A stretch of 64,000 nt of DNA. It comes from Paludibacteraceae bacterium (GTDB lineage Bacteria; Bacteroidota; Bacteroidia; Bacteroidales; Paludibacteraceae). The notes under the pieces are model-generated. The model made no database searches. It saw only the letters and a program-made list of their open reading frames with translations, and was not told the DNA's origin. A program made the translations under genes and the position numbers. Shown here one piece after another: positions 36,825-44,655 of this stretch (within the stretch, counting starts at the first letter, position 1; every line of letters starts with the position of its first letter). Location: the NCBI GenBank assembly GCA_017461505.1, contig JAFTXV010000001.1, forward strand, positions 46,599-110,598, written 5' to 3'.

Positions 36825-39008
36825 ATGACACGACATGAACAACTGATTGAAGCATTACAACATCATTTTGGATTTGATTCCTTCAAGGGTAATCAAGAGG
36901 CAATCATTAACAACCTTATGGATGGCAAAGATACCTTCGTATTGATGCCAACGGGTGGAGGTAAGAGTTTGTGTTACCAATTGCCATCATTGTTGATGGA
37001 CGGCGTGGCTATTGTAATTTCTCCGCTGATTGCGTTGATGAAGAATCAAGTGGACGCCATGCGCAACTACTCGGAAGAGGATGGCGTGGCCCATTTCTTG
37101 AACTCATCGCTATCCCGCCCAGAAATTCATGCAGTGAAAGCAGATGTGCTGAGTGGCAAGACGAAATTGCTGTACGTAGCTCCAGAGTCGCTGAACAAGG
37201 ATGAGAACGTGGACTTTTTGAAGGATGTGAAGATCTCGTTCTATGCGGTGGATGAGGCGCACTGTATCTCCGAGTGGGGACATGATTTCCGCCCTGAATA
37301 CAGACGTATTCACCCTATCGTGGAGCGAATAGGCAAAGCACCTATCATTGCGCTGACCGCTACTGCGACCCCAAAAGTGCAAAGCGATATTCAGAAGAAC
37401 TTAGATATGATGGATGCGACGGTGTTTAAATCGTCGTTCAACCGTTCGAATCTATATTACGAAGTACGCCAGAAGACCGATGATGTGGACAAAGATTTGG
37501 TTCGCTATATCAAAGGAATGGACGGCAAATCGGGTATTGTATATTGTTTGAGCCGTAAGACAGTAGAAGATTTGGCAGAGACCTTACGCGTGAACAACAT
37601 CCCTGCGCTGGCGTATCATGCTGGTATGGATGCAGCCACTCGTAGTGCGAATCAAGATGCGTTCTTGATGGAGCAAGTGCAAGTGATCGTGGCGACGATT
37701 GCGTTTGGTATGGGTATTGACAAGCCCGATGTGCGCTTTGTGGTACACTACGATATTCCAAAATCGTTAGAGGGCTACTACCAAGAGACAGGTCGTGCGG
37801 GTCGTGACGGCGGTGAAGGACAATGTATTTGTTTCTACTCGCCTAAAGATATTGAGCGTTTGCGCAAATTCCAGCAAGGCAAGCCCGTTTCGGAGCAAGA
37901 GATTAGTAATCAGTTGCTCTTTGAGACACAGTCGTATGCGGAGAGTTCGATTTGTCGCAGAAAATTGCTATTGCACTATTTTGGCGAGGAATACAAGACT
38001 GATAATTGTGGCAGCTGCGACAATTGCCGCAAGACATACAAGATGGTGGAAGCGACCGAATTGCTGGGCTTGATACTGGAAACTATCCACCAATTGAACG
38101 AGAAATTCCGTGCTGAGCATATCGTAGATATCATTCGCGGTAAAGAGTCGGCAGGAGTGTTGGCATATAAGCATACGGAATTGGAGAATTTCGGTTGTGC
38201 TGAAGATGAGAACGAAGCCAACTTGCATGCCATCATTCGTCAGGCCATGGTGAGCGGTTATCTGAAGAAAGATATAGAGTCATACGGCGACTTGAAGTTG
38301 ACCTCTGCAGGTAAGAAATTTATGAAACGCCCTACTCGCTTTGAGGTGCCCATAGAGGTGCATAATGAGGATGAAGACGGGGATTTGGGTGCAGGTATGG
38401 CTACGTGCGCTGCTGCAGATGATGTATTGTTCTCTATTCTAAAAGACCTGCGCAAGAAGTTGAGCAAGCGCTTGAACGTGCCACCTTTTGTAATCTTCCA
38501 AGATGGCAGTCTGGAGGCAATGGCTACCTCCTATCCTATCACTTTGGAGGAGATGCAGAATATCCCTGGTGTGGGTGTGGGAAAAGCTAAACGTTATGGC
38601 GATGAGTTTATCCGCGTAATCAAAGAATACGTGGAAGAAAATGATGTGATTCGCCCAGAAGACTTGCGTGTGCGCACTGTGGCAAAGAACTCTGCGAGAA
38701 AGATTGCGATTATTCAAGCCATTGACCGCCGCGTGGCATTGGATGATTTGGCAGAGCGTTTGGGAATGTCGATGGAAGAGATGCTGGAGGAGATTGAGGC
38801 CATTGTGTATTCAGGTACTAAACTGAATATCAAGTACTTTATCGAAGAAGTAGTGGATCCAGATGAGGAGGCAGACATTTACTATTATTTCCGTCACGCA
38901 GAGAATGACAGCATCAAACTAGCAATGCAAGAACTAGGCGAAGACGACTACGACGAGATAAATGTGCGATTGGTGAGAATTAAGTTCCATAGTGAGCTGG
39001 GGAATTAG
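36825..39008 (+). CDS. recQ: ATP-dependent DNA helicase RecQ
   Basis: This 3'-5' helicase acts in recombination and repair. The 727-residue protein has Walker A PTGGGKS at 42-48, DEAH at 143-146, and helicase motifs V-VI (ATIAFGMGIDKPDVRFV, YYQETGRAGRDG). The RQC zinc cysteines appear in CRRKLLLHYF and CGSCDNC. An HRDC domain lies near 530-620. A C-terminal extension of about 100 residues beyond HRDC (helix-turn-helix-like) is normal for the Bacteroidales form. Confidence 0.96.
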   Translation: MTRHEQLIEALQHHFGFDSFKGNQEAIINNLMDGKDTFVLMPTGGGKSLCYQLPSLLMDGVAIVISPLIALMKNQVDAMRNYSEEDGVAHFLNSSLSRPEIHAVKADVLSGKTKLLYVAPESLNKDENVDFLKDVKISFYAVDEAHCISEWGHDFRPEYRRIHPIVERIGKAPIIALTATATPKVQSDIQKNLDMMDATVFKSSFNRSNLYYEVRQKTDDVDKDLVRYIKGMDGKSGIVYCLSRKTVEDLAETLRVNNIPALAYHAGMDAATRSANQDAFLMEQVQVIVATIAFGMGIDKPDVRFVVHYDIPKSLEGYYQETGRAGRDGGEGQCICFYSPKDIERLRKFQQGKPVSEQEISNQLLFETQSYAESSICRRKLLLHYFGEEYKTDNCGSCDNCRKTYKMVEATELLGLILETIHQLNEKFRAEHIVDIIRGKESAGVLAYKHTELENFGCAEDENEANLHAIIRQAMVSGYLKKDIESYGDLKLTSAGKKFMKRPTRFEVPIEVHNEDEDGDLGAGMATCAAADDVLFSILKDLRKKLSKRLNVPPFVIFQDGSLEAMATSYPITLEEMQNIPGVGVGKAKRYGDEFIRVIKEYVEENDVIRPEDLRVRTVAKNSARKIAIIQAIDRRVALDDLAERLGMSMEEMLEEIEAIVYSGTKLNIKYFIEEVVDPDEEADIYYYFRHAENDSIKLAMQELGEDDYDEINVRLVRIKFHSELGN

Positions 39009-39067
39009 ATCGCTACGCTGTAGATGGTAGATCGCTGCGCTATAGATGGTAGATTGATACGCTGTAG
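39006..39067. repeat. Family B repeat units between recQ and rimO
   Basis: Three imperfect copies of TAGATCGCTGCGCTGTAGATGG lie between the recQ stop and the rimO start. This is the intergenic form of the repeat found in frame inside pdxA and the GH2 gene. Confidence 0.85.
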
Positions 39068-39069
39068 AT

Positions 39070-40416
39070 ATGAGAAAAGGTGAGATAGATATTATCACAT
39101 TGGGTTGCTCAAAGAATCTGGTGGATGCCGAGCGGCTGATGCGTCAATTGGAATTGGCGGGCTATCGTTGTGTGCATGACTCAGCTGCCCCTAGAGGTGA
39201 GATAGCTATTATCAATACCTGTGGTTTTATCGGTGATGCGAAAGAGGAAAGTATTGAAGTAATTCTACAATTCGCAGAACGCAAGACAAAAGGCAAACTA
39301 CGCAAACTGTATGTAATGGGCTGTCTGTCACAGCGTTATAGAGACGAACTGCCAACAGAGATACCTGAGGTGGATAAGTGGTTTGGGAAGTTTGATTATC
39401 TGGGAATCGTTGAGGAGGTTGGGCGATTAGGCGATAAGGCAATTGGGCGATTAGGCGCAGATTATGAGCGTTCGCTCACAACACCAAAGCATTATGCGTA
39501 TTTGAAGATTGCAGAGGGGTGCAATAGGTATTGTTCGTACTGCGCGATACCGTTGATTACGGGGAAATTTACATCTCGCCCCATGGAGGAGATTTTGGAA
39601 GAAGTGCGCTGGTTGGTGAGTGAAGGTGTGAAAGAATTTAATGTGATTGCACAAGACCTTTCCAGCTATGGATTAGACCTTTACGGAGGGCATCGGTTGG
39701 CTGAGCTAGTCGATGAAATGGCGCAGATTGAGGGTGTGGAGTGGATACGATTGCACTATACCTACCCTACTGATTTTCCATATGATTTGCTGCCTGTGAT
39801 GGCCAAACATAAGAATGTGTGCAAGTATATGGATATTGCGCTACAACACTGTTCGGATAACATGCTGAAGAAAATGCATCGCCATATCACTCGTGAAGAA
39901 CAAGATGCAGTGATTAGACGTATTCGAGCGGAAGTGCCAGGTATATGCATACGCACAACACTACTAGTGGGACATCCTGGTGAAACGGAAGAGGATTTTA
40001 ACGAGCTGTGTGAGTGGGTGAAAGAGATGAAGTTTGAGCGATTGGGAGCTTTTGCATATAGTGAGGAAGAAGGGACTTTTGCAGCAAAGCACTACACAGA
40101 TGATATCCCACAAGAGGAAAAAGAGCGTCGTGTAGATACGATTATGGCAATACAACAGTCGATTTCATCGGAACTTTTGAGCCAGATGGTAGGCACAGAA
40201 CAACGCGTGATGATAGATAGGGAGGAAGAGGAGTATTATATAGGACGCACGCAGTATGACTCGCCAGAAGTGGATTGTGAGGTGCTGATTGAGAAGGAAG
40301 GCAATGAGGCAATGAGGCGACAAGGCGATGAGGCAATGGGAGAATTAAAAATAGGAGAATTTTACAACGTAACTATCATAAAATCAGAGGATTTTGACCT
40401 CTACGCAACATTATGA
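39070..40416 (+). CDS. rimO: Ribosomal protein uS12 methylthiotransferase RimO
   Basis: This radical-SAM enzyme adds a methylthio group to an aspartate of ribosomal protein S12. The 448-residue protein has the N-terminal cluster cysteines C13, C51 and C85 and the radical-SAM C151-x3-C155-x2-C158 (CNRYCSYC). A C-terminal TRAM domain follows. Two stretches are encoded by GGCGAT/GGCAATGAG repeats: residues about 116-134, in the linker before the SAM domain, and 411-424, inside the TRAM domain between VLIEK and LKIGEF, which are adjacent in relatives. The last four bases overlap the next gene (ATGA). Confidence 0.95.
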   Translation: MRKGEIDIITLGCSKNLVDAERLMRQLELAGYRCVHDSAAPRGEIAIINTCGFIGDAKEESIEVILQFAERKTKGKLRKLYVMGCLSQRYRDELPTEIPEVDKWFGKFDYLGIVEEVGRLGDKAIGRLGADYERSLTTPKHYAYLKIAEGCNRYCSYCAIPLITGKFTSRPMEEILEEVRWLVSEGVKEFNVIAQDLSSYGLDLYGGHRLAELVDEMAQIEGVEWIRLHYTYPTDFPYDLLPVMAKHKNVCKYMDIALQHCSDNMLKKMHRHITREEQDAVIRRIRAEVPGICIRTTLLVGHPGETEEDFNELCEWVKEMKFERLGAFAYSEEEGTFAAKHYTDDIPQEEKERRVDTIMAIQQSISSELLSQMVGTEQRVMIDREEEEYYIGRTQYDSPEVDCEVLIEKEGNEAMRRQGDEAMGELKIGEFYNVTIIKSEDFDLYATL

Positions 40417-40691
40417 AAACAAAAGAACTAATCCAACACATTGCGAGCAGCACTTCCCTGACCAAGACACGCACAGAGGAGTTGCTAAATGCAACCGTGG
40501 CTGTGTTGCAAAAAGAATTGCTTGCAGGCAAAAGCGTGCAGTTGCAGAATTTTGGTACCATGGAGATAAAGCGCAAAAACGCTCGCGAAGTGGTTCACCC
40601 ACAAACTAAAGAGCGTACCATTGTGCCAGAGAAGATGCAACTGACCTTCAAACCTAATCAGTCCACCAAAGAACAACTCAAAAACGTATAA
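40413..40691 (+). CDS. HU-family DNA-binding protein
   Basis: The 92-residue protein starts MKTKELIQHIAS and has the HU signature VQLQNFGTMEIKRK near 49-62. The arm residue P (VPEKMQLTFKPN) is present. It overlaps rimO by four bases and lies three bases before a second HU-like gene, so the three are probably co-transcribed. This pair is distinct from the HU at 1977. It may form heterodimers with the membrane-anchored neighbour, which would carry it to the envelope; that is inference. Confidence 0.9.
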   Translation: MKTKELIQHIASSTSLTKTRTEELLNATVAVLQKELLAGKSVQLQNFGTMEIKRKNAREVVHPQTKERTIVPEKMQLTFKPNQSTKEQLKNV

Positions 40692-40694
40692 GCT

Positions 40695-41762
40695 ATGGCA
40701 AATGATAAACTGACATGGGTTGAACTACGCAAGGTTGTAGCAGAAACCGCACATATTTCAGAGCAAGAAGCAGGACAATTTTTGAATGCCCTGTTAGAAG
40801 GCGTTATGGAAGGTTTGAAGGCAGATAAACAAGTGAAAATCAAAGGTATTGGCACATTTGCACTGAAGGCAGTAGCCCCTCGTAAGAGTGTGAATATCGC
40901 TACAGGTGAGAGTATTACCATCGAAGGATACAACAAACTGACATTCAACGCAGAGTCTGTGCTGAAGGAGAATGTAGAGAAACGTTTGGAACAACCAAAG
41001 ACTGAAGCAGTTGTGGCAGAATTGGTCAATGATCCTATCAAAAAATTAGGAGAACAAGCCGATGAAATCGTAGATATCTTGGCTGAGCTGGGGCAGGCGG
41101 TGCAAACTGAAAACGGAAAGGTGAAAACGGGAAACGAAGAGGTGAAAACTGAAAACGAAGAAATAGAGCCTGTAGAGGAGCCAGTGGAGAAAACTATAGA
41201 GGAACCTACAGAAGAAACTGTAGGGGAGTCAGTTGAGAAAGTTGTGGAGGAAGAAAAGCCTATCGCTGAGGAGCCAATAAACAAACCAACATGTAAACCG
41301 ACATGCAAATGCCATAAGTGGGTATGCTGGGTGATAGGTGTACTCTTATTGCTGGGCATCGTGGGAGTAGGTATATATTTTCGCGCTACCTTGATACAAT
41401 GGTGGCAATGTATGCAAGATTGCAGACCTGTGGCAGAGAATGTAGAAGAGGTTCTAGAGGTGGAAGAAGTTCCAGAGGTAGTTACTTTGGCAGATAAACC
41501 CCGTGAGTATGTGAATTTTATGAAGATTGAGGAGGTTGGCAAAGATAGTCGTTTGGCTTGGATTGCCTATAAGTACTATGGTCAAAAAGACTTATGGGTA
41601 TTCATCTATGAAGCCAATCGCGATATCATCTCTCATCCAAGCAAAGTAAGACCAGGACAATACATCCGTATTCCAGAGTTGAGCGAAGAATATAGAAATC
41701 TGTACAACCCAGAATTGAGAGAATTGGTGGATAGTTTGGCAGTTGAGTATTTGAAGAAATAA
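40695..41762 (+). CDS. HU-domain protein fused to a membrane anchor and LysM-like domain
   Basis: The 355-residue protein has four parts. Residues 1-95 are an HU/IHF-like DNA-binding domain (VKIKGIGTFALK at about 47-58). Residues 100-195 form an acidic Glu/Val/Lys linker with internal near-repeats. Residues 209-229 are a single transmembrane helix after a Cys/Lys-rich stretch. Residues 278-329 match LysM, with SRLAWIAYKYYG, WVFIYEANRD and VRPGQYIRIP. The topology puts the DNA-binding part in the cytoplasm and LysM in the periplasm, so it could link nucleoid and peptidoglycan. Similar fusions exist in Bacteroidales, with function unproven as far as I know. Confidence 0.88.
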   Translation: MANDKLTWVELRKVVAETAHISEQEAGQFLNALLEGVMEGLKADKQVKIKGIGTFALKAVAPRKSVNIATGESITIEGYNKLTFNAESVLKENVEKRLEQPKTEAVVAELVNDPIKKLGEQADEIVDILAELGQAVQTENGKVKTGNEEVKTENEEIEPVEEPVEKTIEEPTEETVGESVEKVVEEEKPIAEEPINKPTCKPTCKCHKWVCWVIGVLLLLGIVGVGIYFRATLIQWWQCMQDCRPVAENVEEVLEVEEVPEVVTLADKPREYVNFMKIEEVGKDSRLAWIAYKYYGQKDLWVFIYEANRDIISHPSKVRPGQYIRIPELSEEYRNLYNPELRELVDSLAVEYLKK

Positions 41763-41805
41763 AAGCCTACCCCCACCCCGCCCTAAAGGGCAGGGAGACA
41801 GTAAA
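41763..41805. repeat. Intergenic GC-rich hairpin
   Basis: CTACCCCCACCCCGCCCT followed by AAAGGGCAGGG can fold through GCCCT/AGGGC. This type of C-rich element is common between Bacteroidota genes. It may act as a weak terminator or repeat. Confidence 0.45.
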
Positions 41806-41810
41806 AGACA

Positions 41811-44645
41811 TTGAACGAGGATGTAATACATATTCATAGGGCTCGCACGCACAACCTGAAAGACATCACCGTAGATATACCACGCAACAAGTTGGTAGTC
41901 ATCTCGGGTGTTAGCGGTAGCGGCAAGTCATCTTTGGCCTTCGACACATTGTTTGCCGAAGGTCAAAGGCGTTATGTAGAGAGTCTGAGTGCATATGCTC
42001 GCCAGTTTCTAGGGCGAATGCAGAAGCCAGATGTGGACTTAATCGATGGTATTCCTCCCGCAATTGCCATTGAGCAGAAAGTCACGAACCGCAATCCACG
42101 CAGTACAGTGGGCACAGTGACAGAGATTTACGAATATCTCAAATTGCTATACGCGCGCGCAGGCAAGACGATCTCTCCTATCACAGGTCAAGAGGTAAAA
42201 CGACATAGCATTCATGATGTAGTGGAGTGTCTGCGCCAGTTACCTATCGGAGCAAAAGTGATGTTGCTATCGCCTATTGTGGCGGAAAACATCAAACAGC
42301 AACTCGCTATATGGCAACAGCAAGGTTTTTCACGTCTATACCGAAGGGATACCGAAGGGATATCAAAAGTCTTGCGCATAGATTCTACAACTGAAGTGGA
42401 TGAGTACACCTATCTACTCGTTGATCGAATTGTCGCAGATGGGGAGCCAAGTACACTCAACCGTTTTGCCGACTCAGTACAAACGGCATTTTTTGAGGGT
42501 AAAGGGGAATGTACCCTCGCTATTAGCCCCGCAGCAGTCTTGTCGCCCAATGGGAAAGGTGATGTCCTTGCAGGAGGTGAAGGCTCGCAAGCGAGCAGTG
42601 GTGGCGGCAATACAGCAGTAACATCGGCAGAGACTAAGATTATTACATTCTCGCAACGATTTGAAGCAGATGGGATTACGTTTGTAGAGCCCACTGAGCA
42701 TTTGTTTGACTTCAATAATCCGCTTGGTGCTTGTCCTACTTGTGGCGGATATGGCAATGTGATAGGCATTGACCCAGACTTGGTGGTGCCCGACAAGACC
42801 AAAACTATTTACGAAGGGGCTATTGCATGTTGGAGAGGGGAGAAGATGAGCCAATGGAACGATGCACTGATATACGCAGCGGATAAGTTTGACTTCCCAA
42901 TTCATACGCCTTTTTATGCGCTCACAAACGAGCAAAAGCAATTGCTATGGCTCGGAAATGAATATTTCCACGGGCTCAATGACTTTTTCCACGAATTAGA
43001 AAGCAAACAATATGCCAAGATTCAATACCGAGTGATGCTCAGTCGCTATCGCGGTAAGGCAATATGTCCAGACTGTCTTGGCAAACGCCTACGCAAAGAG
43101 GCAGAGTATGTATTGGTGGGTGGCAAATCTATCACGGAGCTCTGCCAAATGCCAATCACCCAATTAGCAGATTGGTTTGAGCATTTACAGATGCCCGAGG
43201 CATTTGCTCCACTACTTATAGAGATTCGTTCACGCTTACAATTTATGCTAGATGTGGGATTGGGCTACCTAACACTGAGTCGCATGTCTGCTACACTTTC
43301 GGGTGGTGAAGGTCAGCGTATCAATTTGGCTAAATCATTGGGTAGCAGTTTGGTAGGTTCGCTCTATGTATTGGACGAGCCCAGTATAGGTCTGCATCCA
43401 CGCGACACACAACGCTTGATCCATGTGCTGAAGCAGCTACGAGATCTAGGTAATACGATAGTGGTCGTAGAGCACGATGATGAGATACAGAAAGCAGCGG
43501 ATTATACCATTGAGATTGGCCCTAAGGCTGGTCGCCATGGCGGAGAAGTAGTGTATGCTGGTGCACCAAAGATTGAGAAGTTTACATATGCTATTCCTCC
43601 TATCCGTCGTAGTTGGAACAACTATATAGAGGTAATCGGTGCCACCGAAAACAATCTGAAGAATATCAATGTCCGTTTCCCACTGAACGTGATGACCGTG
43701 GTGACTGGCGTTAGCGGTAGTGGCAAATCATCGCTTATCAGTAAGGTATTCTACCCTGCTCTGAAAAAACATTATGGCGGCATTGCGGAGCGGACTGGTG
43801 ATTTTGGTAGTCTGCGCGGCAGTCTGCATCTGATTCATAATGTGGAGTTTGTGGATCAAAACCCACTAACCAAGTCTTCGCGCTCGAATCCTGTGACCTA
43901 CCTTAAGGCATACGACGAGATTCGAAAATTGTACGCCGAACAACAACTGAGCAAGCAGATGGGCTTTACTCCTGCACACTTCTCGTTCAACACAGTAGGT
44001 GGACGTTGCGAAGCATGCCAAGGCGAAGGTATGGTGACCATTGAGATGCAGTTCATGGCTGATATCACATTGGAGTGCGAACACTGCCATGGCAAACGCT
44101 TTAAGCAAGAAGTCTTGGATGTCCTCTACCGCGAAAAAAGCATTTATGATATTCTGGAAATGACTGTTAATCAAGCGATTGAATTCTTCTCAGAAGACAC
44201 AGCTTGCAAGAAGATTGTCAATCGCCTACGTCCATTGCAAGACGTGGGTATAGGCTATGTGAAATTAGGTCAAGCAGGTAGTACATTGTCTGGTGGCGAG
44301 AGTCAGCGTGTGAAATTGGCTTCATTCTTGGCACAGGAGAACGCTAGTCCAACGCTCTTCATTTTTGATGAACCCACTACGGGCTTGCACCACCATGATG
44401 TGACTACTTTGCTGAAGGCACTAAACGCATTGATTAGCAGAGGGCATACTGTACTAATCATTGAACATAATCCATCGGTTATCTTATCGGCAGACCATAT
44501 CATCGACCTTGGCAAAGAGGGTGGTGATGAAGGCGGATATATCGTAGCCGAAGGTACTCCTGAGGATATTATGCAATGCAAAGATAGTTACACTGGTAAA
44601 GCGTTGAATGATTTAAAGGATAGTTTTGTATCTAACACAATATAG
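41811..44645 (+). CDS. uvrA: Excinuclease ABC subunit A
   Basis: UvrA is the damage-recognition ATPase of nucleotide excision repair. The 944-residue protein has Walker A GVSGSGKSS at 33-41 and again near 632-640, two ABC signatures (LSGGEGQRINLA, LSGGESQRVKLA) and the zinc modules CPTCGGYG, CPDCLGKR and CEACQGEG with CEHC. The start is TTG at 41811; no in-frame ATG fits upstream of the conserved RARTHNLKDI. Residues about 239-275 form a Gly/Ser/Ala-rich stretch that replaces a short strand connection before FSQRFEADGITF. This looks like an insertion of about 30-35 residues. Confidence 0.95.
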   Translation: MNEDVIHIHRARTHNLKDITVDIPRNKLVVISGVSGSGKSSLAFDTLFAEGQRRYVESLSAYARQFLGRMQKPDVDLIDGIPPAIAIEQKVTNRNPRSTVGTVTEIYEYLKLLYARAGKTISPITGQEVKRHSIHDVVECLRQLPIGAKVMLLSPIVAENIKQQLAIWQQQGFSRLYRRDTEGISKVLRIDSTTEVDEYTYLLVDRIVADGEPSTLNRFADSVQTAFFEGKGECTLAISPAAVLSPNGKGDVLAGGEGSQASSGGGNTAVTSAETKIITFSQRFEADGITFVEPTEHLFDFNNPLGACPTCGGYGNVIGIDPDLVVPDKTKTIYEGAIACWRGEKMSQWNDALIYAADKFDFPIHTPFYALTNEQKQLLWLGNEYFHGLNDFFHELESKQYAKIQYRVMLSRYRGKAICPDCLGKRLRKEAEYVLVGGKSITELCQMPITQLADWFEHLQMPEAFAPLLIEIRSRLQFMLDVGLGYLTLSRMSATLSGGEGQRINLAKSLGSSLVGSLYVLDEPSIGLHPRDTQRLIHVLKQLRDLGNTIVVVEHDDEIQKAADYTIEIGPKAGRHGGEVVYAGAPKIEKFTYAIPPIRRSWNNYIEVIGATENNLKNINVRFPLNVMTVVTGVSGSGKSSLISKVFYPALKKHYGGIAERTGDFGSLRGSLHLIHNVEFVDQNPLTKSSRSNPVTYLKAYDEIRKLYAEQQLSKQMGFTPAHFSFNTVGGRCEACQGEGMVTIEMQFMADITLECEHCHGKRFKQEVLDVLYREKSIYDILEMTVNQAIEFFSEDTACKKIVNRLRPLQDVGIGYVKLGQAGSTLSGGESQRVKLASFLAQENASPTLFIFDEPTTGLHHHDVTTLLKALNALISRGHTVLIIEHNPSVILSADHIIDLGKEGGDEGGYIVAEGTPEDIMQCKDSYTGKALNDLKDSFVSNTI

Positions 44646-44655
44646 TAGCATATAC

